From Flavobacterium agrisoli (lineage in GTDB: Bacteria > Bacteroidota > Bacteroidia > Flavobacteriales > Flavobacteriaceae): a DNA stretch of 64,000 bases. The notes beneath the pieces were generated by a model. It did no database searches and was not told where the DNA came from. It worked only from the letters and a program-made list of their open reading frames with translations. Shown here piece by piece: positions 16,204-25,742 of this stretch (within the stretch, counting starts at the first letter, position 1; the number at the start of each line of letters is the position of its first letter). Location: assembly GCF_016522065.1 (NCBI RefSeq), contig NZ_JAEHFV010000002.1, positions 682,001-746,000 on the forward strand, in the 5' to 3' direction. Both the position numbers and the translations under genes were made by a program.

Positions 16204-17037
16204 ATGGCAAAATCGGCACTTTTAAAGTCATCATTAGCTAAAAAATACTGGATGGCTCTAACGGGGTTATTTTTATGCTTGTTTTTGGCGGGTCACTTAG
16301 CTGGAAATTTACAATTAATTTTCAGTGATGCATTACATTTTAACCAATATGCATTGTTTATGACTACCAATCCGGCAGTAAAATTACTTTCTTATTTAAC
16401 GTACATTTCAATCCTTTTTCATGCGATTGATGGAATTATGTTAACAGTTCAAAACAGAGCAGCTCGCCCTATTGGTTATGCAAAAAATAATGCAGCCGCA
16501 AATAGTGCTTGGGCTTCTAGAAACATGGCAGTGTTAGGAACCTTAATTTTGGTGTTTATTGTAACACACATGGTTAATTTTTGGGCAGTAATGCATTTTG
16601 ACGAAAAAATGCCTTTGCAAACCATAAGTATTGACATGCAAGGTCAAAAACAAGATTTTTATTTGACTACTGATGGAGGTTATATTCCAGTAGGTCAAGT
16701 AAACGATAATGGTTTGGTAATCAAAAACAGAACCGAGTTTTTTGATGGTATGGCTAATATCAAAGTAAAAGAAGGATACAAAGATTTACACAAAATTACG
16801 GTTGCCTTTTTTCAAGATCCGCAAACGGGATTAATCGCTACTATATTATACGTGTTGGCAATGGCTGTTTTGTCATTTCACTTATTACACGGATTTGCAA
16901 GTGCATTTCAAACAATGGGAGTAAACAACCCTACATATTCTCCAATTATTAAAGGATTTGGTAAAGGATTTGCGATAATTGTTCCATTACTTTTCGCAAT
17001 AATTCCTATTTATATTCATTTCTTTTTAAAAGCATAA
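16204..17037 (+). CDS. sdhC: Succinate dehydrogenase/fumarate reductase cytochrome b subunit
   Basis: This 277-residue membrane anchor of complex II binds haem b and quinone. About five transmembrane helices are visible, starting at KKYWMALTGLFLCLFLAGHLAG, with haem-ligand-type histidines in GHLAGN, FHAIDG, VTHMVNFW and HLLHGFASA. A hydrophilic loop of about 70 residues (after VMHF) separates the third and fourth helices. This single-subunit anchor is the type found in Bacteroidota and epsilonproteobacteria. The start at 16204 is set by the promoter position. sdhA begins 3 bp after the stop. Confidence 0.93.
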   Translation: MAKSALLKSSLAKKYWMALTGLFLCLFLAGHLAGNLQLIFSDALHFNQYALFMTTNPAVKLLSYLTYISILFHAIDGIMLTVQNRAARPIGYAKNNAAANSAWASRNMAVLGTLILVFIVTHMVNFWAVMHFDEKMPLQTISIDMQGQKQDFYLTTDGGYIPVGQVNDNGLVIKNRTEFFDGMANIKVKEGYKDLHKITVAFFQDPQTGLIATILYVLAMAVLSFHLLHGFASAFQTMGVNNPTYSPIIKGFGKGFAIIVPLLFAIIPIYIHFFLKA

Positions 17038-17040
17038 ATT

Positions 17041-19041
17041 ATGAGTTTAGATTCTAAAATTCCACAAGGCCCAATAGCTGACAAGTGGACCGATTATAAA
17101 GACCATATCAACTTAGTAAATCCTGCTAACAAACGTAATTTAGATATTATCGTAGTTGGTACCGGATTAGCAGGTGGTTCTGCTGCAGCAACATTGGCTG
17201 AACTAGGTTATAATGTAAAAGCTTTTTGTTTTCAAGATTCTCCACGTCGTGCACACTCTATTGCAGCACAAGGGGGAATTAATGCGGCAAAAAACTACAA
17301 AGGAGATGGTGACTCTGTTTACCGTTTGTTTTATGATACTGTAAAAGGAGGAGATTACCGTGCTCGTGAAGCTAACGTGTACCGTTTGGCTGAAGTTTCG
17401 GCTAATATTATTGACCAATGTGTGGCGCAAGGAGTACCATTGGCTCGTGAATACGGCGGATTATTAGATAACCGTTCTTTTGGAGGAACTTTGGTTTCTC
17501 GTACTTTTTATGCACAAGGACAAACCGGACAACAATTGTTGTTAGGAGCTTATTCGGCAATGAACCGTCAGATTGGACGTGGAAAAATAAAAATGTACAA
17601 CCGTCACGAAATGCTAGATTTAGTAATTGTGAATGGTAAAGCAAGAGGTATTATCGCTCGTAATTTGATTACAGGTGAAATCGAAAGACATTCTGCTCAC
17701 GCAGTGGTAATTGGTTCAGGAGGTTACGGAAACGTGTTTTTCTTGTCTACCAATGCGATGGGTTCTAATGCTACTGCAGCTTGGAAAATCCACAAAAAAG
17801 GAGCGTTTTTTGCCAATCCTTGTTACACACAAATTCACCCAACCTGTATCCCAGTTTCTGGAGATCATCAGTCGAAATTGACGTTGATGTCGGAATCGTT
17901 ACGTAATGACGGACGTATTTGGGTACCCGCTAAATTGGAAGATGCGCAAGCTATTCGTGAAGGAAAGAAAAAAGCTATTGACTTAGCCGAAGCGGATAGA
18001 GATTATTTCTTAGAAAGAAGATATCCTGCTTTTGGAAACTTAGTGCCTCGTGACGTTGCTTCGCGAGCAGCTAAAGAAAGATGTGATGCTGGTTTTGGCG
18101 TAAACAAAACAGGTGAAGCGGTTTATTTGGATTTTGCTGCAGCTATTCAACGTTACGGAAAAGAACAAGCGCACATTAAAGGATTAGATGAAAACGATAG
18201 TGCTTTGGTAACCAAATTAGGTACCGATGTAGTGAGAAGTAAATACGGAAACTTATTCCAAATGTACTACAAAATCGTTGATGAGGATCCGTATACTACA
18301 CCTATGATGATTTATCCTGCAGTGCATTATACAATGGGTGGTACTTGGGTTGATTATAATTTGATGACAACTATTCCAGGATGTTTTTCTATCGGAGAAT
18401 CAAACTTCTCAGATCACGGAGCCAACCGTTTAGGAGCTTCTGCTTTGATGCAAGGTTTGGCTGACGGATATTTTGTATTACCATATACTATCGGAGATTA
18501 CTTAGCTCCAGATATTAAAATGGGACCAATACCTACAAATACACCTGAATTTGATGAGGCCGAAAACAATGTTCGCTCGCTTATTGATAAATTCATGAAC
18601 AACAACGGAAATCATTCTGTTGACCACTTCCACAAAAAATTAGGTAAAATTATGTGGAATAAAGTAGGGATGGCTCGTAATGAAAAAGGATTAACCGAAG
18701 CAATGGAAGAAATTGCTGCTTTACGTGAAGAGTTTTATAGAGATGTAAAAGTACCTGGAACTGATAAAGGCTTCAACCAAGAATTAGAAAAAGCAATTCG
18801 TGTTGCCGATTTCTTAGAATTGGGTGAGTTGTTCGCTAAAGATGCGTTACACCGTAACGAATCATGTGGAGGACACTTCCGCGAAGAATACCAAACAGAA
18901 GAGGGAGAAGCACTGCGTGATGACGAAAACTTTGCCTACGTAGCTGCTTGGGAGTATAAAGGAAAACCGAGCGATGCTGTTTTACACAAAGAGCCTCTTA
19001 ATTACGAAAACATTAAATTAGTTCAAAGAAGCTATAAATAA
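17041..19041 (+). CDS. sdhA: Succinate dehydrogenase/fumarate reductase flavoprotein subunit
   Basis: This 666-residue catalytic subunit of complex II oxidises succinate with covalently bound FAD. The dinucleotide-binding motif is [12 protein letters not shown] (around 37-48). The FAD-attachment histidine region is [18 protein letters not shown]. The active-site segments are [13 protein letters not shown] and [13 protein letters not shown], and [16 protein letters not shown] is near the FAD. The C-terminal helical domain ends in [18 protein letters not shown]. It is co-transcribed with sdhC (3-bp gap) and sdhB. Confidence 0.96.
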   Translation: MSLDSKIPQGPIADKWTDYKDHINLVNPANKRNLDIIVVGTGLAGGSAAATLAELGYNVKAFCFQDSPRRAHSIAAQGGINAAKNYKGDGDSVYRLFYDTVKGGDYRAREANVYRLAEVSANIIDQCVAQGVPLAREYGGLLDNRSFGGTLVSRTFYAQGQTGQQLLLGAYSAMNRQIGRGKIKMYNRHEMLDLVIVNGKARGIIARNLITGEIERHSAHAVVIGSGGYGNVFFLSTNAMGSNATAAWKIHKKGAFFANPCYTQIHPTCIPVSGDHQSKLTLMSESLRNDGRIWVPAKLEDAQAIREGKKKAIDLAEADRDYFLERRYPAFGNLVPRDVASRAAKERCDAGFGVNKTGEAVYLDFAAAIQRYGKEQAHIKGLDENDSALVTKLGTDVVRSKYGNLFQMYYKIVDEDPYTTPMMIYPAVHYTMGGTWVDYNLMTTIPGCFSIGESNFSDHGANRLGASALMQGLADGYFVLPYTIGDYLAPDIKMGPIPTNTPEFDEAENNVRSLIDKFMNNNGNHSVDHFHKKLGKIMWNKVGMARNEKGLTEAMEEIAALREEFYRDVKVPGTDKGFNQELEKAIRVADFLELGELFAKDALHRNESCGGHFREEYQTEEGEALRDDENFAYVAAWEYKGKPSDAVLHKEPLNYENIKLVQRSYK

Positions 19042-19048
19042 GACTTAG

Positions 19049-19127
19049 TCGAAAGTCGAAAGTTAAAAGTCTTAAAAGTTTAAGAATTTGACTTTATGAC
19101 TTTGGGCTTTAAGACTTTTAAACTTAT
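19049..19127 (+). repeat. Imperfect inverted/direct repeats between sdhA and sdhB
   Basis: The 91-bp gap consists of variants of AGTCTTAAAAGTTTAAG and its complement (for example CTTTAAGACTTTTAAACTT). It can fold into a hairpin without a clear T run, so it may stabilise or attenuate the sdh transcript rather than terminate it. Confidence 0.55.
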
Positions 19128-19132
19128 AAAAG

Positions 19133-19879
19133 ATGAAACTTACATTAAAAATATGGCGTCAAAAAAACGCCCAAGATAAAGGAGCAATCGTTGATTACCC
19201 AATCGACGGAATTGAACCAGACATGTCTTTTCTTGAAATGCTTGATGTGCTTAATGAGCAATTAATCAATAAAGGAGAGGAGCCAGTAGCTTTTGACCAC
19301 GACTGTCGTGAAGGTATTTGCGGAATGTGTTCTTTATACATTAATGGTGAAGCGCACGGACCAGACAGAGGGGTGACTACTTGCCAGTTGCACATGCGTA
19401 TGTTTAAAGATGGGGATACGATTTTTATCGAGCCGTTTAGAGCAAAAGCATTCCCAGTAATTAAAGATTTAGTGGTAGACAGAAGCTCTTTCGATCGTAT
19501 TCAACATGCAGGAGGATTTATTTCGGTAAACACTTCTGGAAATACAATTGATGCGAATACCATTCCGGTAAACAAAGCAGATGCTGATAAATCATTTGAT
19601 GCCGCTACTTGTATTGGTTGCGGAGCTTGTGTGGCTACTTGTAAAAACTCTTCGGCCATGTTGTTTGTTTCGGCAAAAGTTTCGCAATATGCGTTATTGC
19701 CACAAGGACAAGTTGAAGCGGCTGACCGTGTGATGAACATGGTACACCAAATGGATTTAGAAGGTTTTGGTAACTGTACTAATACAGGAGCTTGCGAAAT
19801 CGAATGTCCAAAAGGAATTTCGCTTGAAAATATTGCACGTATGAACCGGGAATATCTTTCGGCAAGTTTAAAAGGATAG
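19133..19879 (+). CDS. sdhB: Succinate dehydrogenase/fumarate reductase iron-sulfur subunit
   Basis: This 248-residue subunit carries electrons from the flavoprotein to quinone. The N-terminal 2Fe-2S domain has CREGICGMC and a later C in GVTTCQLH. The C-terminal ferredoxin domain has [13 protein letters not shown] and [15 protein letters not shown] for the 4Fe-4S and 3Fe-4S clusters. It is the last gene of the operon and is followed by a terminator. Confidence 0.95.
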   Translation: MKLTLKIWRQKNAQDKGAIVDYPIDGIEPDMSFLEMLDVLNEQLINKGEEPVAFDHDCREGICGMCSLYINGEAHGPDRGVTTCQLHMRMFKDGDTIFIEPFRAKAFPVIKDLVVDRSSFDRIQHAGGFISVNTSGNTIDANTIPVNKADADKSFDAATCIGCGACVATCKNSSAMLFVSAKVSQYALLPQGQVEAADRVMNMVHQMDLEGFGNCTNTGACEIECPKGISLENIARMNREYLSASLKG

Positions 19880-19900
19880 TAGTTTTTCAATATTATACCG

Positions 19901-19933
19901 AAGCGCATTCATTTAGTTGGATGCGCTTTTTTT
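19901..19933 (+). terminator. Terminator of the sdh operon
   Basis: AAGCGCATTC/GGATGCGCTT stem (one G-T pair) with a 7-nt loop and a following T run, between convergent sdhB and the hexosaminidase gene. Confidence 0.8.
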
Positions 19934-22214
19934 ATTCATAAAACAATTGATTTTCTTCAATTTCTTTTTTTTCTTTTCCTTCTGCTTGTATAAAACATTT
20001 TAAGGTGGTTCCTCCACTTAAATCAAAATAGTTAACCTTGATTTTATGAAATCCTTTGGCTAGGCGAACGGCTCCAAAAGCTTCATGCATCCAATGTATA
20101 CCGTCATTATCGACAATTAATTCGTCATCTATAAACATAGTGGAACCATCATCCGACAGGGTTGAAAAGGTGTAATTTACTGTTTCGGGTATATAGATAT
20201 AACCAGTAAATTGCAAACCAATATAACGCTCTAATTTCGTTTTCCATTTTTCAGCATTAATCGGCCCTTTATGAACACCATTTGTTGCGGGTTTTTCCAG
20301 CTCTAAATCCAAAGTTTGTGCAATGGTTTTTACTTTGTAATAAGCAAATGAAAGTCCGTTTTGAGTAGCCTTTATAGGTAAGGCCGGTTTTTTTTCTGGA
20401 TTACGCACTGTTATGGATGTTACTTCACTTTTTTTTCCGCTGCTGCTTATTTGAATAATTTTGATAGAACGGTATTCTTTTTTGGGTATTGTAATGCGTA
20501 TCGGTTTTTTATATAAAACGGCGGTTTCATCAGGAATATAACCGTCAAAGGTATAATAAATTTGGCCATCGTTAATGGTGGGTTTCAAATTTAAGGTATA
20601 TTGAGAAGCAATAAGAGCATAGTTTTCAGCTCCAAGTGGCGATGGGACTTTGTAATTGCGATGTTGTTGTTCTGCTTTTTCTAAATGATGCGCAACTCGA
20701 TATTGCTTAAAATTGGTGCTGTTTTTATTTTCTATATTAGTCCATGCAATTTCGCTTAATGCCAATAACCGAGGGTATAACATATAGTTTAATTTCGATG
20801 GATTTGTAACATATTCAGACCATAAGTTCCCTTGTACGCCTTTAATATACTGCAATTGTTTAGGTGTCAATGAGGGTGTTGGAGTTGGATTATAATTGTA
20901 AATTTCATCTAAAGTAGTTAAACGCCCTACAGTTAAAGGTTCTTGGGGCGAAAAACCCTGATTGTGATCTAAATATAGGACATCTTCCGGTGTCATGATA
21001 ACTTCGTGTTTTTGTTTGGCTGCAGTAATTCCTCCCTCTTCGCCTCGCCAAGACATTACCACGGCATTAGGCGCTAAACCTCCTTCTAAAATTTCATCCC
21101 AACCTATAATGTTTCGTCCTTTTTGGTTTAAAAAAAGTTCTATTCGTTTGATGAAATAACTTTGCAATTCATGTTCGTTTTTTAATCCCAAATTTGCCAT
21201 TCGATTTTGGCATTTAGGACATTTTTCCCATCTTGATTTAGGGCATTCGTCTCCTCCAATATGAATGTATTTGCTTGGGAATAATTCGGTAACCTCTGTT
21301 AAAACATCTTCTAAAAAAGAAAATGTTTCCTCATTTCCGACACAAAAAACATCTTCAAAAACACCCCAGGATTCAATCACTTTTAATTCGTTTGAGGGGA
21401 AACAAGCTAAATGAGGATAAGCGGCTAAAGCAGCAGTAGCGTGACCTGGCATTTCAATTTCAGGAATAATTGTAATGTATCGTTCTTGAGCATAACGAAC
21501 AATTTCTTTAATTTCTTCTTGCGAATAATAACCACCGTAGGACTGACCATCAAAAAAGCGCGGAAATCGTTCAAATTTATTGCCTACTAATGTTTGCGCT
21601 CGTTTTGACCCAATTGCAGTTAATTTGGGGTGTTTTTTTATTTCAATACGCCATCCTTGGTCGTCGGTCAAATGCCAATGAAAGTTGTTCAATTTGTAAA
21701 AAGCCATTTGATTGAGGTAATCTTTTATAACATCGGTAGCAAAAAAATGGCGGCACACATCCAAATGCAAACCGCGATAAGCATAGCGAGGCGTATCCTG
21801 AATTTCGAGAGTGGGTAAATAAATCGTTTCGTTTTTTATGGGTTTATTGGGAAGTAATTGCAATAAACTTTGAACGGCATAAAAAAGACCTACTTCTTGC
21901 CCTTTAATACTTATTTTATGAGTTGTTATTTGAATACTATAGGATTCTATCGTTTTTAATTTTTCAATTTGAAAATCGACTTCTACTTCTGAATTGGAAT
22001 CATCAAAATTGGAATTGATGGCGTTTTGAAATAAGGCAATACTTTTTTGTTCTTGTTCGCTGCATTTTTTTGGGAGTTTAATTTGAATTTTGCCGCTTAT
22101 CGCAAGACTATCTCCCAATTCAGTATATTGATTGGGTTGCGGTATTATTTTTTTATTTTGAGAATGGAGACAAACACACAAAATGAAAAGGAAAAAGGAA
22201 TAGAATGATTTCAT
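19932..22214 (-). CDS. Beta-N-acetylhexosaminidase (GH20) with C-terminal PA14-like domain
   Basis: This 760-residue secreted enzyme is predicted to release terminal N-acetylhexosamine from chitin oligomers, glycans or cell-wall fragments. An N-terminal hydrophobic signal (FYSFFLFILCVCLHSQ) may be processed by signal peptidase I, or lipidated at the cysteine. A GH20b domain covers about 20-130. The catalytic barrel follows, with HWHLTDDQGWR, the acid/base pair in IHIGGDECPKSRW (D-E around 318-320) and the tryptophan-rich VVMSWRGEEGG. The last 140 residues (YTFSTLSDDGSTMFIDDE) resemble PA14. It is divergent from the deoR-type gene, and the shared intergenic region has phased TTGCA repeats. Confidence 0.9.
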   Translation of the reverse strand: MKSFYSFFLFILCVCLHSQNKKIIPQPNQYTELGDSLAISGKIQIKLPKKCSEQEQKSIALFQNAINSNFDDSNSEVEVDFQIEKLKTIESYSIQITTHKISIKGQEVGLFYAVQSLLQLLPNKPIKNETIYLPTLEIQDTPRYAYRGLHLDVCRHFFATDVIKDYLNQMAFYKLNNFHWHLTDDQGWRIEIKKHPKLTAIGSKRAQTLVGNKFERFPRFFDGQSYGGYYSQEEIKEIVRYAQERYITIIPEIEMPGHATAALAAYPHLACFPSNELKVIESWGVFEDVFCVGNEETFSFLEDVLTEVTELFPSKYIHIGGDECPKSRWEKCPKCQNRMANLGLKNEHELQSYFIKRIELFLNQKGRNIIGWDEILEGGLAPNAVVMSWRGEEGGITAAKQKHEVIMTPEDVLYLDHNQGFSPQEPLTVGRLTTLDEIYNYNPTPTPSLTPKQLQYIKGVQGNLWSEYVTNPSKLNYMLYPRLLALSEIAWTNIENKNSTNFKQYRVAHHLEKAEQQHRNYKVPSPLGAENYALIASQYTLNLKPTINDGQIYYTFDGYIPDETAVLYKKPIRITIPKKEYRSIKIIQISSSGKKSEVTSITVRNPEKKPALPIKATQNGLSFAYYKVKTIAQTLDLELEKPATNGVHKGPINAEKWKTKLERYIGLQFTGYIYIPETVNYTFSTLSDDGSTMFIDDELIVDNDGIHWMHEAFGAVRLAKGFHKIKVNYFDLSGGTTLKCFIQAEGKEKKEIEENQLFYE

Positions 22215-22236
22215 AAAAAAGTATTTTTAAGCAGGT

Positions 22237-22272
22237 TTGCAAATTTTTTGCAAAATCTATTTTTAAGTTGCA
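22237..22272. promoter_or_regulatory. Phased TTGCA operator between the GH20 and deoR-type genes
   Basis: TTGCA occurs at 22237, 22248 and 22268, with a degenerate unit at the 22258 position, giving 11, 10 and 10 bp steps (one helical turn each). The array lies upstream of both divergent start codons and just upstream of the -7 box of the deoR-type gene. The same array occurs at 27133-27169. Confidence 0.65.
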
Positions 22273-22280
22273 ATTATGGT

Positions 22281-22288
22281 TATTTTTG
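22281..22288 (+). promoter_or_regulatory. -7 box of the deoR-type regulator
   Basis: TATTTTTG matches TAnnTTTG and predicts transcription from about 22295. This leaves ATG 22304 as the first usable start. Confidence 0.55.
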
Positions 22289-22303
22289 ATGAAAATTTTA
22301 AAA

Positions 22304-23077
22304 ATGAATTCCAATACAACGGTCAATTTTTCAAAAGAAGCGCGCAAAAATCACATCCTTCGTGAAATAAATTTGCATACTCGTGTTAGTTTTGATACGC
22401 TGGCGGCTCAATTGTTGGTTTCGGAAGACACTATTCGTCGCGATATTAACGAACTAGAATACGAATCACTTTTAATCAAAGTAAAAGGCGGAGCGATGAC
22501 GAAAGCCTACCATCACACCTCTGCCGTTGCACCTTATGCAGATGATGCCAAAAAAACAATTGCACAAAAAGCCATTCAATTGGTAACCGACGGCATGATT
22601 TTATTATTAGGTGGCGGAACGACAATTCGCGAATTCATCCGTTTAATTCCAAACGAATTACAATTAACTGTTTTTACAGTTACTCCTTTATCTGCCGTTG
22701 AACTTTTAGATAAACCAAATGTAAAAGTCATCATGATCGGTGGCACCGTTTCCAGATACAGTCAAATGTGTGTAAGTGGCGATGTCTACCACCAACTGGC
22801 GACAATCAAAGCCGATTTATTGCTTTTAGGCACCAACGCTTTAGATATAGACGGCGGTTTTTCGGACTCGGATTGGGAAACGGTTCAGCTTAAAAAAGCC
22901 ATGATACAAGCGTCTGATAAAACAGCTATTTTATCCATTTCTGAAAAATTAGACACTACTTTAAAAATGAAAATCGCCAACTTGTCCGAAGTTGATTATG
23001 TGATAACAGAAGTATCTCCTTCAAATTCTAAAATTACAAAATACAAAGAGCGAGTTCCAGAAACGAATTTTCTTTAA
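22304..23077 (+). CDS. DeoR-family transcriptional regulator
   Basis: This 257-residue repressor-type regulator has an N-terminal winged helix (VSFDTLAAQLLVSEDTIRRDINELEYESLLIKV in segments, about 25-60). Its DeoR C-terminal sensor domain has the phosphosugar-binding GGGTTIREF motif and LLGTNALDIDGGFSDSDWE. The start at 22304 is favoured by the -7 box. DeoR-family proteins usually bind several repeats spaced by a helical turn and respond to a phosphorylated sugar, which fits the TTGCA arrays beside this gene and at the permease operon. The gene end overlaps the convergent dipeptidase gene by 4 bp. Confidence 0.9.
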   Translation: MNSNTTVNFSKEARKNHILREINLHTRVSFDTLAAQLLVSEDTIRRDINELEYESLLIKVKGGAMTKAYHHTSAVAPYADDAKKTIAQKAIQLVTDGMILLLGGGTTIREFIRLIPNELQLTVFTVTPLSAVELLDKPNVKVIMIGGTVSRYSQMCVSGDVYHQLATIKADLLLLGTNALDIDGGFSDSDWETVQLKKAMIQASDKTAILSISEKLDTTLKMKIANLSEVDYVITEVSPSNSKITKYKERVPETNFL

Positions 23078-24144
23078 TGCCAATTTTTCATTAAAAAGTC
23101 AATCCAATTTTGATGGAAAATGTGTTGTAAATCCCTTTCGCTATAGCCATTACTTTTAAAAATAGTTACCAATTTTTGTAAGTCGGCAATAGTATCCAAA
23201 TCGTGCGGGCATTGTTCGGTGCCAAAAGCGCCATCCAGATCAGAGCCAATTCCGATATGACGGGCGTTTCCAGCCAACTGGCAAATATGATCTAGGTGTT
23301 CAAATACGGTTTGTAAATTGCAATTCATTGCTTCGGGTTTTGAAATGCCGCGTTCCCAATTAGGAACTAACATCCAGGCATCTAATGCACCACCAATTAC
23401 AGCACCACGTTCAATTAATGCTTTTAGTTGTTCGTCGCTAAACTGTCGGTTGTGATTCACTAAACTTCTGCAATTGTTATGGCTCGCCCAAAGGGCACCA
23501 TTAAAATGGTCTAAAGCTTGCCAAAAAGCATCGTCACAGAGATGAGTGGCATCTAAAATGATATTTAAACGTTCCATTTCGGAAAGCAAATCGAGTCCGG
23601 CTTGCCCCATTTTGCCCGAAGAATCGGTTCCGTTGGCGTAACGACCAGGGCCGTAATGAGCTGGTCCAATTGCGCGAAGCCCGTATTGATAGGCTCTTTC
23701 AACATAATCTATCGTAACCAAGGAATCGGCACCTTCTAAACTTAAAATATAACCAATAGGTTTTTGATCATTAAGGTCATCATTGTTCCACAATGCGATA
23801 TGTTGTTGTAGGGTGTGTTTGTTAGTGATTTGAAAAAGTTCCCCCGCTTCTTCCATGCATTTGTACCATTGTAACTGACCTTGAGTTTGTGCCCAAGCTT
23901 GTTCTGGTGAATTCCAACCCGGAATGCTAATATTGGGTTTTACGTATCGCGCAATTTGGGTGGCTACTACAATTCCGACATTTCCTTTTCGAAGCTCTGG
24001 AAACGAAACCGTGGCGCGTTCTCTGTCTGGCTTATCAGTCAAGCCTTTTTCGAGTTCCCGCAGTGTTTTTACAGGATTTCGCAAATCGCGATTCCACTCT
24101 AGCGCATTCATGCTTAAATCGAGATGGGCATCAAAAATAAACAT
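23074..24144 (-). CDS. Membrane dipeptidase family (M19) zinc peptidase
   Basis: This 356-residue amidohydrolase-fold peptidase is related to renal dipeptidase, a family known for dipeptides and for tolerance of a D-residue at the C-terminal side. Metal ligands are visible: H and D in FDAHLDLSMN, E in SLEGADSL, H in DATHLCDD, H in WASHNNCRS and D in GIGSDLDGAFG. No signal peptide is present, so it acts in the cytoplasm. It is the last gene of a four-gene operon that starts with the permease at 27062. In this context it may feed D-amino acids to the neighbouring PLP enzyme (inference). Confidence 0.88.
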   Translation of the reverse strand: MFIFDAHLDLSMNALEWNRDLRNPVKTLRELEKGLTDKPDRERATVSFPELRKGNVGIVVATQIARYVKPNISIPGWNSPEQAWAQTQGQLQWYKCMEEAGELFQITNKHTLQQHIALWNNDDLNDQKPIGYILSLEGADSLVTIDYVERAYQYGLRAIGPAHYGPGRYANGTDSSGKMGQAGLDLLSEMERLNIILDATHLCDDAFWQALDHFNGALWASHNNCRSLVNHNRQFSDEQLKALIERGAVIGGALDAWMLVPNWERGISKPEAMNCNLQTVFEHLDHICQLAGNARHIGIGSDLDGAFGTEQCPHDLDTIADLQKLVTIFKSNGYSERDLQHIFHQNWIDFLMKNWH

Positions 24145-24155
24145 ATTCCAATTTT

Positions 24156-25268
24156 TTAGATACTAATTTTTTTATTTCTTGCTAAAACGTTCCACTGGGT
24201 GTAGCGTTTGTTTTCTGAATTAATTATTTGAAGCGTTTCGTACAAATTTACCGTGGGGCAAATGTGATAGGGTAAACCATAAACCAAATCACCAATTTCC
24301 CATGTAGCTGTTCCTTTGTTGGCTACTACTAAATGTTCTTCAGAATGGCCAATGGGAATCAAATCTGGTGCATTCAAAAATCGGATTCGTTGTTCAATTG
24401 GGTTTTCGGAGGCAATCGATTTATATCCAATATCAACACAAAATGTAGTGGATGTTGGCTGCGAAATAAGGGTGCCTACCACCAATGCTGCAGGTGAAAA
24501 TTTTTGTTCCGGCAAATGCAAACTATAATTATCATCCCAAAACACAAAAGTACCGGGACTGCATTCTACTTCGGTTTGCTTGGCATAAAACGGAAAGGTA
24601 TTCGAACCGCCGGCCACTATTTTGAAACTGCGATCAACTTCAGATTCCAGTTTGCGTATCTTTTTTTGAATACGTGAAAACGATTCTGAAACCTCTTTCA
24701 GGCGAGTAGTAATTTCGCTTTTTAAATGACCGTCGTAAATATGAAATCCTTCTAAATGTAAGTTGGGCTTATTTAGTATTTCTTTTGCTACTGCTATATA
24801 ATCATCTTCAATAGCAATACCCGTTCTATTCATTCCGGTATTCAAGTCGAGGTACACTTTTATAGTAATATTAAACTCAGCTGCTGAAACTTGTATTAAA
24901 TCGACTGTTTTTAGATTATCAACAAAGCACGAAAATGCAAGGTCGCTGTATTTTAAAATCAATTGAATAAAACGATTCAGTTTTTGACCAACAGGTTGGT
25001 AAGCCATCAAGATGTCTTTTACACCGTACATTCCGGCCAATTCCGCTTCAGCTATAGTTGCGCATTTTATTTTTTCAATGCCTTTTACTTTAAATAGAGC
25101 TAGTATTTCGCCTGTTTTATGTGTTTTTATATGAGGACGGAATCGTTGTAATTCGCCTTGCATCATGGCAATGGCCAATTGCATGTTTTGCGCCATGCGT
25201 TCTTCATACACGGCTAAAAAAGGCGTGTCTACTTCCTTTTCATTTGTTATTTGCCACCAATTGTTCAT
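24156..25268 (-). CDS. D-threonine aldolase / D-serine dehydratase-like PLP enzyme
   Basis: This 370-residue fold-type III (alanine racemase-like) PLP enzyme carries the PLP-lysine motif RPHIKTHK (K48). The C-terminal metal site YHICPTVN, a His-x-Cys pair, is the hallmark of eukaryote-like D-serine dehydratase and D-threonine aldolase. Possible reactions are deamination of D-serine-type or D-glucosaminate-type substrates, or retro-aldol cleavage of D-threonine. Sequence alone does not choose. It lies 3 bp from the ridA-like gene; RidA hydrolyses reactive enamine/imine products of PLP dehydratases, which favours a dehydratase. Confidence 0.85.
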   Translation of the reverse strand: MNNWWQITNEKEVDTPFLAVYEERMAQNMQLAIAMMQGELQRFRPHIKTHKTGEILALFKVKGIEKIKCATIAEAELAGMYGVKDILMAYQPVGQKLNRFIQLILKYSDLAFSCFVDNLKTVDLIQVSAAEFNITIKVYLDLNTGMNRTGIAIEDDYIAVAKEILNKPNLHLEGFHIYDGHLKSEITTRLKEVSESFSRIQKKIRKLESEVDRSFKIVAGGSNTFPFYAKQTEVECSPGTFVFWDDNYSLHLPEQKFSPAALVVGTLISQPTSTTFCVDIGYKSIASENPIEQRIRFLNAPDLIPIGHSEEHLVVANKGTATWEIGDLVYGLPYHICPTVNLYETLQIINSENKRYTQWNVLARNKKISI

Positions 25269-25271
25269 GTT

Positions 25272-25739
25272 TTACTGTAATTCAAATAATGCTTCTACCT
25301 CTACCGGAATATTATCTGGCAATGAGCCCATTCCTACTGCACTGCGAACGCCTATTCCGTTTTCTTCTCCCCAAATTTTCGCAAACAATTCACTACAACC
25401 ATTAATTACATACGGATGTTTTAAAAAATCAGCCGTGCAATTTACCATTCCTAATACTTTAATTACTCTTTTAACTTGGTCTAAACTACCAATGTGCGTA
25501 ACTATCGTAGACAACATGGTGAGTCCTACTTGTTGCGCCGCTAATTTACCTGCTTCTATGTCGAGTTCTTCTCCAATTCGACCAATAATGAGTGATTTAT
25601 CATTTTGTACAGGACCATGTCCCGAAAGGTACAAGTATTTTCCATCGATTAAAAATGGTTTATAAATACCTAATGGTTGTGGCGCGGGAGGCAAGGAAAG
25701 CTGTAAGGCTTCAAAGTTTTTTTGAGCTGAAAAATTCAT
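25272..25739 (-). CDS. RidA family (YjgF/YER057c) enamine/imine deaminase
   Basis: This 155-residue protein belongs to the RidA superfamily, small trimeric proteins that hydrolyse 2-aminoacrylate and related imines. LYLSGHGPVQND, AAQQVGLTMLSTI, VKRVIKVLGMVNC and GVRSAVGMGSLPDNIPVEVEALF are the usual landmarks. The strictly conserved arginine of active RidA appears as R in GIGVRSAVG. It belongs to the YjgF_endoribonc-like subgroup rather than the shortest archetype. It sits between the permease (3-bp gap) and the PLP enzyme (3-bp gap), so the three are surely co-transcribed. Confidence 0.9.
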   Translation of the reverse strand: MNFSAQKNFEALQLSLPPAPQPLGIYKPFLIDGKYLYLSGHGPVQNDKSLIIGRIGEELDIEAGKLAAQQVGLTMLSTIVTHIGSLDQVKRVIKVLGMVNCTADFLKHPYVINGCSELFAKIWGEENGIGVRSAVGMGSLPDNIPVEVEALFELQ

Positions 25740-25742
25740 CTT

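Noticed and set aside
25165..25665. Forward-strand 166-codon frame
   Set aside because: It lies opposite the ridA-like gene and the PLP-enzyme start and encodes no recognisable protein; RidA landmarks are clear on the other strand.
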